From: Neomegalonema sp.
GTDB lineage: Bacteria > Pseudomonadota > Alphaproteobacteria > Rhodobacterales > Rhodobacteraceae
Direction: 5' to 3'
Length of the DNA: 64,000 nt
Assembly: GCF_028688855.1 (NCBI RefSeq)
Contig: NZ_JAQTXI010000006.1
Location: 1 to 64,000, forward strand
How positions within the stretch are numbered: position 1 is the stretch's first letter; each line of letters starts with the position of its first letter. This document shows positions 1-9,314 of this stretch, one piece after another. Made by a program: the position numbers and the translations under genes. The notes under the pieces were generated by a model. It did no database searches, was not told the origin of the DNA, and saw nothing but the letters and a program-made list of their open reading frames with translations.

Positions 1-847
1 GCAGGCGCGCCGCTGGCTGCAAAGCGCCGCCAGCCAGGGCCACGCCCGCGCGCTCGAACGTCTGGAGAGCCTCAGCGCCGCCGGCGCGGCTCCGGCCTCC
101 GCGCCCGAATCCGCCGAGGGGGAGGCTCCGCGTCCCGGCCCCACGGCGGCCCGCGCCGTCGCCCGGGAGGAAGGAGCGGCGCCGCCCTCCATCCTGCGCA
201 TCCGCCCCGACGGCCAGGCCGCTCCCGCTCCGGGCGCCGCCGCAGAGGCCGGCCCGAGCCAGGGCGGCGGCATGACCATCCGTCGCGCGGAGGAGACGCC
301 GTCCGGCGCGAGCCCCGCGCCCGATCAGGCGCAGGATGCGCCCCGCGTCCCGACGGCGCCCGTCTCCTCCGACGCGCCGACCAGTCCGAGGATCGCCGCC
401 GCGCCGACCCAGCCCGCCGCGCCCTCGGTCCAGACGACCGCGCCTCGGGCGTCCGGACCCGCCCCCGAGCCCCGGCCCCGGGTCGCGGCCCTGTCTCCTG
501 CGGCGTCTTCTTCCGGCGCGTCGTCTTCCGCCGCTCCGGCGGCCACGCCGCAGGCTCAGGCTCTGGCGGCCTACGAGCGCGCCGATTACGAGGGCGCCTT
601 GCGGCTCTGGGCGCCTCTGGCGGCGGCGGGCGACGCCGAAGCCTCGTTCCGTCTGGGGCGGATGGCCAATCGCGGCGAGGGCGGCGCCCAGGACGTCGAG
701 GCCGCCTGGACGCTCTGGCGCGCGGCCGCCGCCAGAGGCCATCGCGGCGCCATGACGGCCCTGCACAACCTGGCCATCCGGATGGACCCGGCCGATCTCG
801 ACCGTCTGGAGAACGCCTTCTCCGCGCAACAGCGAGAAGGGCGCTGA
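1..847 (+). CDS. Sel1-repeat protein, 5' end cut by window edge
   Basis: The reading frame is already open at base 2 and runs to TGA at 845-847, so the true start lies upstream; an internal ATG at 272 is unlikely to be the start because repeat-like sequence precedes it. The first residues (RRWLQSAASQGHARALERL) match the end of a Sel1/TPR-like repeat. A second Sel1-type segment sits near the C-terminus (PLAAAGDAEASFRLGRMAN, then a repeat ending in GHRGAMTALHNLA). About 130 residues of Ala/Pro/Ser-rich linker separate them. Sel1 repeats are alpha-helical solenoids used for protein-protein contacts, often in envelope or signalling proteins; the partner cannot be told from sequence. Confidence 0.75.
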   Translation, partial: QARRWLQSAASQGHARALERLESLSAAGAAPASAPESAEGEAPRPGPTAARAVAREEGAAPPSILRIRPDGQAAPAPGAAAEAGPSQGGGMTIRRAEETPSGASPAPDQAQDAPRVPTAPVSSDAPTSPRIAAAPTQPAAPSVQTTAPRASGPAPEPRPRVAALSPAASSSGASSSAAPAATPQAQALAAYERADYEGALRLWAPLAAAGDAEASFRLGRMANRGEGGAQDVEAAWTLWRAAAARGHRGAMTALHNLAIRMDPADLDRLENAFSAQQREGR

Positions 848-940
848 CAGGCCGAACGCGGGACGCTATAAGCCTTGGTTCTTGAGCGCGCCCCAGAGGG
901 GCCGAAAGGCCCTTTGCGGGCCGCGAGGGACGAGGTCTGA
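848..940 (+). promoter_or_regulatory. fabI upstream region with GNRA-capped hairpin
   Basis: Between the Sel1 gene and fabI there is a hairpin at 897-914 with a 7-bp stem (one G-T pair), a GAAA tetraloop and a short T run. It may end the upstream transcript or sit in the fabI leader. A GCTATAAG sequence at about 864 resembles a -10 element. GAGG at 932-935 is the fabI ribosome binding site. Confidence 0.35.
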
Positions 941-1789
941 ATGTCGTCGCACCACCAGGGACTCATGGCCGGCAAGCGCGGGCTGGTGATGGGAGTCGCC
1001 AACGATAAATCCATCGCCTGGGCCATCTCCAGAGCCTGCGCCGAGCAGGGCGCCGAGCTGGCCTTCACCTATCAGGGCGAGGCGCTGAAGAAGCGCGTCG
1101 TCCCGCTGGCGCAGAGCGTGGGGAGCGATTTCGTGCTGCCTTGCGACGTCACGGACGCCGCCAGCCTCGACGCCGTCTTCGAAGAGATCCAGAGGCGCTG
1201 GGGCAAGCTCGACTTCGTGCTGCACGCGGTCGCCTTCTCGGACAAGAACGAGCTGAAGGGCCGCTACGTCGAGACCACTTCGGCCAACTTCGACCTGACC
1301 ATGAACGTGAGCTGCTACAGCTTCACCGCCGTGGCCCAGCGCGCCGAGCCCCTCATGACCGAGGGCGGATCTCTGGTCACCCTGACCTATTACGGCGCCG
1401 AACGCGTCATGCCCCATTACAACGTGATGGGCGTGGCCAAGGCCGCCCTCGAAGCCAGCGTGCGCTATCTCGCCATGGACCTCGGGCCCAAGAACATCCG
1501 CGTCAACGCCCTGTCGGCGGGCCCGATGAAGACTCTGGCCGCCTCGGGGATCGGCGATTTCCGCTACATCCTCAAATGGAACGAATACAACTCGCCCCTG
1601 CGCCGCAACGTCACTCAGGACGACGTGGGCCGTTCGGGCCTCTATCTCCTCAGCGATCTGTCCTCGGGCGTCACCGGCGAGACCCATCACGTCGATTGCG
1701 GCTATCACGTCGTGGGCATGAAGGCCGAGGACGCGCCGGACATTTCCGTGCATCGCTCCGAGGTCGAGGCCAAGGCTGAAACGACCTGA
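941..1789 (+). CDS. fabI: enoyl-[acyl-carrier-protein] reductase (NADH) FabI
   Basis: FabI reduces the trans-2-enoyl-ACP double bond in the last step of each round of type II fatty acid synthesis in the cytoplasm. The 282-residue length is a little above the usual 260-270. Near the N-terminus GVANDKSIAWAIS is the FabI-specific nucleotide-binding region. The catalytic pair of the Y-x6-K type is Tyr160 and Lys167 (YNVMGVAK), and the SAGPMKTLAASGI segment is the substrate-loop region targeted by FabI inhibitors. The ATG at 941 has GAGG five bases upstream. The stop overlaps the next start by one base (TGATG), so the following radical SAM gene is probably co-translated. Confidence 0.95.
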   Translation: MSSHHQGLMAGKRGLVMGVANDKSIAWAISRACAEQGAELAFTYQGEALKKRVVPLAQSVGSDFVLPCDVTDAASLDAVFEEIQRRWGKLDFVLHAVAFSDKNELKGRYVETTSANFDLTMNVSCYSFTAVAQRAEPLMTEGGSLVTLTYYGAERVMPHYNVMGVAKAALEASVRYLAMDLGPKNIRVNALSAGPMKTLAASGIGDFRYILKWNEYNSPLRRNVTQDDVGRSGLYLLSDLSSGVTGETHHVDCGYHVVGMKAEDAPDISVHRSEVEAKAETT

Positions 1790-2907
1790 TGTCGCCCCTC
1801 GACGCGCGCCGGATCTCGCTGGAAGAGGCGCGGGAGGCTCAGGCCGACCGCAGCCGCCGCTATGTCGAGCTGGCGCGCGCGCGGCGATTCCTGCCTGAAA
1901 AGATCTCGCCCTTCTACCGGCGCAAGCTGGAGGAGGAGTTCGCGGCGCTCGGCTCCTTCGAAGGGCCTCTGGCGCGGGGGGCTCTGGCCTCGGAGGATCG
2001 GCTGAACCTCTCGGCGCCTCATGAGATCGCCGATTGGGTGGACGACCGCTCCAACACCCCCGAGGGCGGCGAAGACTCCACCATCCGCAAATACGCCGAC
2101 CGGGTGCTCTTCACGCCGACCTCGATCTGCGCGGGGCATTGCCTCTACTGCTTCCGTCAGGACATCCTCGCCGAGCGCCACGAACGCGAGGACTACGCCT
2201 TCGACGCGCGTCTGGCCCGGCTGGAGGCCCTGCTCGACGCCGATTCCGCCTTGCGCGAGGTGGTGATCTCGGGCGGCGATCCCCTGACCTTGCCCGCGGC
2301 GGCCCTGCGGCGGGTTCTGGAGGCGGTGACGGCGCGTCCGGGCCTGCGGGCGCCGCGGGTCCACAGCCGCGCGCCGATCTTCGCGCCCCAGAGCGTGACG
2401 CCCGTCAAGGCCGCCGCCCTCGGGGCGGCGCGGGCGCGGCTGGTGCTGCATGTGGTCCATCCCTACGAGATCTGCGGCGAGGTCGAAGCGGGCCTGCGCA
2501 GGCTCCAGGCGGAGGGCGTGCGGCTCTACAACCAGTTCCCGCTGTTGCGCGGGGTGAACGATCATCCGCAGGTTCTGGCGCGCATCGTCGAGAAGCTGGA
2601 CGACCTCGGGGTGCGGACGCTCTCGGTCTTCGTGCCCGAGCCCATCCACGGCTCGGCGGCCTATCGCGTGAGCCTGGCGCGCATCGAAACCATCTGGCGC
2701 GAGTTCCGCCAGACGAATCCCTCCTGGATCAGCGCCATACGCCTGGCGCTCGACAGTCCGCTCGGCAAGGCCCAGCTCGAGGATCTCCTGCGCCGCGAAG
2801 GCGAATGGGCGATCTTCCGGCGCCTTCAGGGCGAAATCCGCTATCCCGACTTCCCCGCCGCGCTGGATCTGCCGGGAAGTCTGGAGACGCTGCTTTGGAA
2901 AGGTTGA
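1789..2907 (+). CDS. KamA-family radical SAM protein (lysine 2,3-aminomutase / EpmB-like)
   Basis: The protein (372 residues) belongs to the lysine 2,3-aminomutase family of radical SAM enzymes, which move an amino group using SAM, a 4Fe-4S cluster and PLP. The cluster-binding CxxxCxxC is Cys114, Cys118 and Cys121 (CAGHCLYCFRQ), and ISGGDPLTLP follows as the conserved SAM-binding segment. The Lys in DSPLGKAQL near residue 325 is a candidate PLP lysine. Family members either act on free lysine or, as EpmB, turn lysine into beta-lysine for modification of EF-P. An efp with Lys34 and an epmA lie 23 kb away in this window, so an EpmB role is possible, but the gene is not next to them. It overlaps fabI by one base. 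Confidence 0.8.
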   Translation: MSPLDARRISLEEAREAQADRSRRYVELARARRFLPEKISPFYRRKLEEEFAALGSFEGPLARGALASEDRLNLSAPHEIADWVDDRSNTPEGGEDSTIRKYADRVLFTPTSICAGHCLYCFRQDILAERHEREDYAFDARLARLEALLDADSALREVVISGGDPLTLPAAALRRVLEAVTARPGLRAPRVHSRAPIFAPQSVTPVKAAALGAARARLVLHVVHPYEICGEVEAGLRRLQAEGVRLYNQFPLLRGVNDHPQVLARIVEKLDDLGVRTLSVFVPEPIHGSAAYRVSLARIETIWREFRQTNPSWISAIRLALDSPLGKAQLEDLLRREGEWAIFRRLQGEIRYPDFPAALDLPGSLETLLWKG

Positions 2908-2909
2908 GC

Positions 2910-3608
2910 ATGTCCCGATCCGCCGCCCCCCTGAAGCTGGCCATCTTCGACTTCGACGGCACCTTGGTGGACAGCGGCGCCGTGATCGTCTCGAACATGC
3001 AGGAGGCCTTCCGCCGCGCCGGTCTGGAGCCTCCGGCGCCTGCGGCCTGCCTGCGGGTGGTGGGGCTGTCGCTCGCCGACGCGGTGGCCGCCATCGAGCC
3101 CCATCCGCCCGCCCATCTCGTCGAGACCATCGTCGAGCATTACCGCGCCCGCTTCCAGGAGCGCCGCAAGACCGGCGAAGCCGACACCGGACTCTTCCCC
3201 GGCGCCTTCGCCGTGCTGGAGCGGCTGAAGGCTCAGGGCGCGACCATCGCGGCGGCCACGGGCAATTCGCGCCGGGGACTCGAGAGCGTGCTGGACGTCC
3301 ATGGCCTGCGGCCGCTCTTCAGCGCCAGCCAGACCGCCGACGACGCCCCGAGCAAGCCCGATCCGGGGATGATCCTGAACCTGCTCGCCGAGACGGGATT
3401 CGCCGCCGAAGAGGCCGTCATGATCGGAGACACGGTCTTCGACATCGCCATGGCCAAGGCGGTGGCGGGCTGCAAGGCGGTGGGGGTCGCCTGGGGCCAT
3501 CACGCCGAAGGGGAGCTGCGCGCCGCAGGCGCCGACGCGGTGATCCGCGACTTCTCCGAACTGGATCGGGTCCTCGAGGGGCTGTTCGCTGCGGGGGGCG
3601 CGTCATGA
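2910..3608 (+). CDS. HAD-superfamily phosphatase (subfamily IA)
   Basis: A 232-residue phosphatase of the haloacid dehalogenase superfamily. Motif I is IFDFDGTLVDSG near residue 12 (nucleophile and general acid aspartates), motif II is the Thr/Ser of AATGNSRRG, motif III is the Lys of SKPDPGMI, and motif IV is MIGDTVFDIAMA. The helical cap between motifs I and II is of the phosphoglycolate phosphatase / beta-phosphoglucomutase type. The ATG at 2910 is two bases after the kamA-like stop. The end overlaps the ATP12 gene by four bases (ATGA). HAD plus ATP12 is a recurrent alphaproteobacterial pair. The substrate is not predictable. Confidence 0.88.
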   Translation: MSRSAAPLKLAIFDFDGTLVDSGAVIVSNMQEAFRRAGLEPPAPAACLRVVGLSLADAVAAIEPHPPAHLVETIVEHYRARFQERRKTGEADTGLFPGAFAVLERLKAQGATIAAATGNSRRGLESVLDVHGLRPLFSASQTADDAPSKPDPGMILNLLAETGFAAEEAVMIGDTVFDIAMAKAVAGCKAVGVAWGHHAEGELRAAGADAVIRDFSELDRVLEGLFAAGGAS

Positions 3609-4321
3609 GCGGCGGCGTCCTCCGTCCGAAACGCTTCTGGAAGGAGGCCCGCGCCGAAGAGCGGCCCGAGGGCTTCGCCCTGCTGCTCGACGGACGCGAG
3701 GCGCGGACTCCGGACAAGAATCTTCTGCTCGCGCCCAACCGCGCCCTCGGCGAGGCCATGGCCGCCGAATGGGGCGCTCAGGGCGAAACGCTCGATTTCG
3801 AGACCCTTCCGGTCACGCGGGCGGTGAATCTGGCCATCGACCGCCTGCCCGCCACCCGCGAGGCCGTCATCGACGACGCGGCGGCCTATGGCGGCTCCGA
3901 CGCCCTGGCCCATCGCACCGAGGAAGGCGAACTCGCCGATCTGGAGCGCGCGGCCTGGGATCCTCTGCTCGCCTGGGCCGCCGAGGCTCTGGGCGCGCCT
4001 CTGGAGCCCGTCGGGGGGATCATGCCGAAGGATCAGGCGCCGGAGTCTCTGGCGGCCTTGCGGGCGGCGGTCGCGGCGGTCTCCGACCTCCAGCTGATCG
4101 CGCTGCACGAACTGACGACGCTGTCCGGTTCTCTGGTGCTGGCTCTGGCGGTCGCGCGGGGGCGCCTGACGCCGGAGGAGGGATGGCGTCTCGCCATGCT
4201 CGGCGAGGAGTGGCAGGCCGCCCGCTGGGGCCGCGACGAAGAGGCCGAAGCCCGCATGGCCCGCCGCAGGGACGCCTTCCTGCGCGCCGCCCGGCTCTGG
4301 ACTCTGGCGAGCGGAGCCTGA
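3605..4321 (+). CDS. ATP12-family F1-ATPase assembly chaperone
   Basis: The 238-residue protein matches the ATP12 chaperone family throughout (RFWKEA at the N-terminus, LLDGREARTPDKN, LPVTRAVNLAIDR and a TLSGSLVLALAVARG segment). In mitochondria ATP12 holds the alpha subunit of F1-ATPase until the alpha3beta3 ring forms; alphaproteobacteria keep a homologue presumed to do the same in the cytoplasm. Its start overlaps the HAD phosphatase stop (ATGA), which implies coupled translation. The transcription unit starting at fabI seems to end here, since the downstream 300 bases hold only repeated hairpins. Confidence 0.9.
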   Translation: MSGGVLRPKRFWKEARAEERPEGFALLLDGREARTPDKNLLLAPNRALGEAMAAEWGAQGETLDFETLPVTRAVNLAIDRLPATREAVIDDAAAYGGSDALAHRTEEGELADLERAAWDPLLAWAAEALGAPLEPVGGIMPKDQAPESLAALRAAVAAVSDLQLIALHELTTLSGSLVLALAVARGRLTPEEGWRLAMLGEEWQAARWGRDEEAEARMARRRDAFLRAARLWTLASGA

Positions 4322-4364
4322 AGCCCGCCGCGAGGGGTTTCCTCCGCTCCTGCTTTATGCCAGG

Positions 4365-4581
4365 AGCATTGTCCAGCGAAGCCGTTCCGGCTTCGCGTCG
4401 TGGAAATGCGACCAGAGCTTCAAGAGCATTTTCCAGCGAGGCCGTTCCGGCTTCGCGTCGCGGAAATGCGACCAGAGCTTCAAGGGCGTTGTCCAGCGCA
4501 GCCGTTCCGGCTGCGCGCCGTGAAGACGCCGCCAGACGAAACCCTGGAGCGTTCGAACGATTCAGCAGGATCGGAAAACGC
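4365..4581. repeat. tandem 60-bp hairpin repeat plus terminal dyad (dispersed intergenic element)
   Basis: This fills most of the 301-bp gene-free stretch 4322-4622. Units start at 4365, 4425 and 4485 (period 60; the third is about 45 bases long). Each unit carries an inner perfect or wobble stem, GCGAAGCCG-TTC-CGGCTTCGC in unit 1 and GCGCAGCCG-TTC-CGGCTGCGC in unit 3, and an outer stem GCAT...ATGC that becomes GCGT...ACGC in unit 3. Both arms change together, so the fold is conserved. A second dyad at 4547-4581 (GCGTT...AACGC with CGAT...ATCG inside) closes the element. A separate small hairpin GCTCCTG/CAGGAGC precedes it at 4346-4367. The same two-part architecture occurs inverted at 53186-53286. 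Confidence 0.85.
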
Positions 4582-4622
4582 CCGAGGGAGGGCTCAGCCC
4601 TTCCTCCGCCCGGAGACGCCAG

Positions 4623-5417
4623 ATGATCCCCACCATCCCGCTCGCCTTCTCCCGTCAGCCCGCCGAAGCGCCGGGTTCGCCGCCTCTGGTGGTGGCGCAC
4701 GGGCTTTACGGTTCGGCGCGCAACTGGGGCTCGCTGTCGCGGGCCTTCGCCCGCAAGCGCGAGACCATCGCCGTGGATCTGCGCGGCCATGGCGAGAGCC
4801 CGCGCGCCTATCCCCTGAGCTATGCGGCCATGGCGGCGGATCTGGGCGCGCTGATCGCCCGCGAAGCCGGAGGCGTCGCGGACGTGCTCGGGCATTCGAT
4901 GGGCGGCAAGGCGGCCATGACCCTCGCGCTGACCGAACCCCGGAGGGTGCGTCGGCTGATCGTGGGCGACATCGCCCCGAGGCGCTACGAGAACCCCCAG
5001 CAGGCCGAATACGCCCGCGCCATGCTGGGGCTGGATCTCGCGAGCCTCCCCCGTCGCAGCGAGGCCGACAAGCTTCTGGCCGAGGCGGCTCCGGAATCCT
5101 CGGTGCGGGCCTTCCTGCTGAGCAATCTCGTGGGGACTCAGGCCGAGGGCTGGCGCTGGCGGTCCGACCTGCGCGGTCTGCTGGAGGCCATGCCGCAGAT
5201 TCTCGGCTGGGAGACGCCTGCGGGCGTCCGGCCCTTCGAAGGCGAGACGCTCATCCTCACCGGCGGCGATTCGGGCTACGTGCGCCCCGAGGACCGCGAA
5301 GGGATCCTCGCGCTGTTTCCGCGCGCGCGCTTCCAGAGCCTTCCGGGAGCGGGCCACTGGCTGCACGCCGACAAGCCGACCGAATTCCGCGAGGCGGTCG
5401 AGGCCTTCCTGACCTGA
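4623..5417 (+). CDS. alpha/beta-fold hydrolase (YbfF-like esterase)
   Basis: A 264-residue alpha/beta hydrolase. VVAHGLYGSARNW gives the oxyanion-hole region, GHSMGG holds the nucleophile Ser92, and GAGHWLHADKP near the C-terminus supplies the catalytic His. The proportions resemble the E. coli YbfF esterase group, which hydrolyses short acyl esters and acyl-CoA. No signal peptide is visible, so it should be cytoplasmic. A GGAG upstream supports the ATG at 4623. It converges on the O-methyltransferase gene with a 7-base gap and no clear terminator. Confidence 0.85.
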   Translation: MIPTIPLAFSRQPAEAPGSPPLVVAHGLYGSARNWGSLSRAFARKRETIAVDLRGHGESPRAYPLSYAAMAADLGALIAREAGGVADVLGHSMGGKAAMTLALTEPRRVRRLIVGDIAPRRYENPQQAEYARAMLGLDLASLPRRSEADKLLAEAAPESSVRAFLLSNLVGTQAEGWRWRSDLRGLLEAMPQILGWETPAGVRPFEGETLILTGGDSGYVRPEDREGILALFPRARFQSLPGAGHWLHADKPTEFREAVEAFLT

Positions 5418-5424
5418 CCGGGCC

Positions 5425-6096
5425 TCAGCCCTCCACGATTCCGATGACGAGGCCGTCCCAGCCCTTCACGCCGACCGTCTGAAGGCCGGTCGCGGTGAGG
5501 CGGGTCTCTTTGGCGAGGGCCTCGAAGAATCGCCGCGTGCCCTGCGTGGCCGTGCTGGGATGGTCGGGATCGAGCACGGCGCCGCGCCGCACGACGTTGT
5601 CGCAGACCACCAGCCCGCCGGGACGCGTCAGCCGGATCGCCCAGTCGAGATATTCGGCGTTGGATTCCTTGTCGGCGTCGATGAAGACGAAATCGAAGGC
5701 TTCATGGCCCGCCAGTTTCGGCAGGCTCTCCAGGGCGGGGCCGACGTGGATCTCGACGAGATCCGCCACGCCCGCCGCTTCGAGGTTCTTCTGCGCGATC
5801 TCGGCGTGGCGGGCCTGGAACTCCAGACTGACGAGCCTGCCCCCCGGCGGCAGGGCGCGCGCCATCCAGATGGCGCTGTAGCCGCCGAGCGTCCCGATCT
5901 CGAGGATCCGCCGCGCGCCGATCAGCCGCGCGAGGATGTGCAGCAGCTTGCCCTGATTGGGCGCGACGTCGATGCCGGGCAGTCCGGCGGCGGCGTTGGC
6001 GGCGAGGGCGGCCTCCAGCGCGGGGTCGGAATCGGGCAGGGCGGCGCTCATGTAGCCGTCCACGGCCCGCCAGAGTTCGGGGGAGGTCTCGGTCAT
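5425..6096 (-). CDS. SAM-dependent O-methyltransferase (family 3, COMT-like)
   Basis: A 223-residue class I methyltransferase of the catechol/caffeoyl-CoA O-methyltransferase family. EIGTLGGYSAIWMA is the SAM-binding glycine loop, LVSLEFQARHAEIA carries the acidic ribose-binding residue, and DFVFIDADKESNAEYLDW and CDNVVRRGAVLDP carry metal- and substrate-binding positions. The methyl acceptor is unknown. It lies one base downstream of the DUF1178 gene on the same strand, so both are likely on one transcript. Confidence 0.88.
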   Translation of the reverse strand: MTETSPELWRAVDGYMSAALPDSDPALEAALAANAAAGLPGIDVAPNQGKLLHILARLIGARRILEIGTLGGYSAIWMARALPPGGRLVSLEFQARHAEIAQKNLEAAGVADLVEIHVGPALESLPKLAGHEAFDFVFIDADKESNAEYLDWAIRLTRPGGLVVCDNVVRRGAVLDPDHPSTATQGTRRFFEALAKETRLTATGLQTVGVKGWDGLVIGIVEG

Positions 6097-6097
6097 T

Positions 6098-6613
6098 CTA
6101 GTTCTCCTCGCGGTCGTCGAGCCAGGGCAGGGGCGTCACGGGGGCGCCCTCCTCCAGAAGCTCGCGGGTCTCCTCGGGGGTGGCCTTGCCGCGGATGGGC
6201 CTGTCTTCGCGCAGGCCCCGGTGCATCTCCAGAGCCTGACGCGCGAAGCCCTGGCCCACGTCCTCGGTTTCGGCCTCGATGCGGCGGCGCAGATGGCGCA
6301 TGTGCTCGCGGATCTGGCGGCGCAGGCGGATGGCGTCCTCGAGCGGGCCTTCTCCGGCGAAGGCGGCCTCGGGGGGAGCGGCGAGGGCGGCCTCCGCGGG
6401 CGCGCCCTCCGCGAGGGCCGGGGCGGGGGCGCCGCCCCGCGCGAGGGCCGGCGCCATGATCGCCTTCTCCACCTGCGTCGAGCCGCAGACGGGGCAGGAG
6501 ACGAGGCCCCGGTCCTTCTGGTCGTCATAGGCGGCGCTGTCGGCGAACCAGCCTTCGAATTCATGCGCCCCGCCTTCGGGGGTCCCGCCGCAGCGCAGAC
6601 GGTAATGAATCAT
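6098..6613 (-). CDS. DUF1178 family zinc-ribbon-like protein
   Basis: The start at 6613 gives MIHYRLRCGG, the usual beginning of DUF1178 proteins, although the frame stays open further upstream. The family pattern is clear: a Cys near the N-terminus, then HEFEGWFADSAAYDDQ, then CPVCGSTQVEKAIMAP. The paired cysteines suggest metal binding. An Ala-rich linker leads to a conserved helical C-terminal half (residues 90-171). The function is not known; the family is widespread in alphaproteobacteria. It is followed at one base by the O-methyltransferase. Confidence 0.88.
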   Translation of the reverse strand: MIHYRLRCGGTPEGGAHEFEGWFADSAAYDDQKDRGLVSCPVCGSTQVEKAIMAPALARGGAPAPALAEGAPAEAALAAPPEAAFAGEGPLEDAIRLRRQIREHMRHLRRRIEAETEDVGQGFARQALEMHRGLREDRPIRGKATPEETRELLEEGAPVTPLPWLDDREEN

Positions 6614-6758
6614 GTCCCGGCCTCCTCGCGAGGTCTCCGGGAGAGGTCTCCGGCGCCGTCTTCGAGGCGTCGTTGCTTTCCCGCAAGCTCCATGGTCAAA
6701 CAGACCGAGCATAAGGCGCGATCCTGATCCGGGAAACGCTTTTCCGAGCAGGCGGAGG

Positions 6759-8114
<1,356 letters not shown>

Positions 8115-8141
8115 AGGCGGGGGCGCCGGACCATGACGGTC

Positions 8142-8160
8142 CTGTCACAAAACCATCGCA
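8142..8160 (+). promoter_or_regulatory. candidate Pho box upstream of pstS
   Basis: CTGTCAC at 8142-8148 matches one half of the PhoB-binding direct repeat; the second half (CCATCGC after four A residues) matches poorly. The location, about 80 bases before pstS and just after phoR, is where a PhoB site is expected. Treated as a candidate only. Confidence 0.35.
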
Positions 8161-8227
8161 AAGCGCGCGGTAGGAGGAGCGCGGGTCCGAGGCCCCACCC
8201 GCCTCGCAGGAATTTTGGAGCATCCCC

Positions 8228-9241
8228 ATGCTGCGCACCCGTACGGCGATCCTTCCCGCCGCCCTGATGGCCGCCGCCGTCGCGCTCGTCGCCGGAGAGG
8301 CCGCCGCGCGCGACCAGATCCGCATCGTCGGCTCCTCCACCGTGTTTCCGTTCACCACCGCCGTGGCCGAGCAGTTCGGCAAGATCACCGGCCGTCCGAC
8401 CCCGGTGGTCGAGTCGACCGGTTCGGGCGGCGGCCTGAAGCTGTTCTGCGGCGGCGTCGGCGCCGACTTCCCCGACGTGGCCAACTCCTCGCGCCGCATC
8501 AAGGCCTCGGAGCTCGAGACCTGCGCCGCCAACGGCGTCGTCAGCATCCGCGAGATCATGGTCGGCTATGACGGCGTCGTCATCGCCAACGCCGTCTCCG
8601 GCCCGGACTTCAACCTTTCGCTGCAGGACCTGTATCTCGCCGTCGGCAAGAACCGTCCCGACGGAACGCCGAACCCGGCCAAGGCCTGGAACGAAGTGAA
8701 CCCGGCCCTGCCGGCCGCGCGCATCGAGGTCCTCGGTCCCCCGCCGACCTCCGGCACCCGCGACAGCTTCGCCGAGCTGGGCCTCGAGCCGGGCTGCCAC
8801 GCCGCCGGCGGCAAGGAAGCCTGCATGGAGATCCGTGAGGACGGCGTCTGGATCGACGCCGGCGAGAACGACAACGTGATCGTCCAGAAGCTTTCGGCCA
8901 ATCCGGGCGCCGTGGGCGTCTTCGGCTTCTCCTACCTCGAGGAGAACGGCGACAAGGTGAAGGGCGCGACCATCTCCGGCGTGGCGCCTTCGGCCGAAGC
9001 CATCTCCGGCGGCCAGTATCCTCTGGCGCGTTCGCTCTACATCTACGTGAAGGGCGAGCACATCGGCGCGGTCCCGGGCCTCGACGAGTTCGTGCAGGAA
9101 TACCTCTCCGACTCCGCTTCGGGCGAAGAGGGCTACCTCGCCGACAAGGGCCTGATCGCCCTGCCCGCCGAGCAGCTGGCCGCCCAGCGCGCCGCCGTCG
9201 GCGCGGGCAAGGCCCTGACGGCCGCCGATCTGCAGCACTGA
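8228..9241 (+). CDS. pstS: phosphate ABC transporter substrate-binding protein PstS
   Basis: PstS captures phosphate in the periplasm for PstCAB. The first 27 residues form a Sec signal peptide (LPAALMAAAVALVAGEAAA before RDQIRIVGSSTVFP). GSSTVFPFT and the VESTGSGGGLKLFC loop are phosphate-ligating regions of the family, and GPPTSGTRDSF is a further conserved loop. Length 337 residues is typical. GGAG precedes the ATG at 8228. A strong terminator-like hairpin follows directly, which would give pstS more transcript than the permease genes, as suits a binding protein needed in excess. Confidence 0.96.
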   Translation: MLRTRTAILPAALMAAAVALVAGEAAARDQIRIVGSSTVFPFTTAVAEQFGKITGRPTPVVESTGSGGGLKLFCGGVGADFPDVANSSRRIKASELETCAANGVVSIREIMVGYDGVVIANAVSGPDFNLSLQDLYLAVGKNRPDGTPNPAKAWNEVNPALPAARIEVLGPPPTSGTRDSFAELGLEPGCHAAGGKEACMEIREDGVWIDAGENDNVIVQKLSANPGAVGVFGFSYLEENGDKVKGATISGVAPSAEAISGGQYPLARSLYIYVKGEHIGAVPGLDEFVQEYLSDSASGEEGYLADKGLIALPAEQLAAQRAAVGAGKALTAADLQH

Positions 9242-9254
9242 AGCTTCGACTTCG

Positions 9255-9289
9255 CCGGAGGCGCGTCTGCGGACGCGCCTCCGGTTTTT
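9255..9289 (+). terminator. intrinsic terminator/attenuator between pstS and pstC
   Basis: A perfect 13-bp stem (CCGGAGGCGCGTC at 9255-9267, GACGCGCCTCCGG at 9272-9284) with a TGCG loop is followed by TTTTT at 9285-9289. It sits 14 bases after the pstS stop and 25 before pstC, so partial read-through would set the pstS to pstCAB ratio. Confidence 0.88.
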
Positions 9290-9314
9290 GCGGCTTTAGG
9301 GGCCAGGGGGATAC

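Noticed and set aside
4365..4581. CRISPR array
   Set aside because: The 60-bp units are directly abutting with no unique spacers, and no cas genes are near.
6614..6758. tRNA or other structured RNA in intergenic gaps
   Set aside because: No T-loop consensus or cloverleaf could be formed here or in the other gaps examined.
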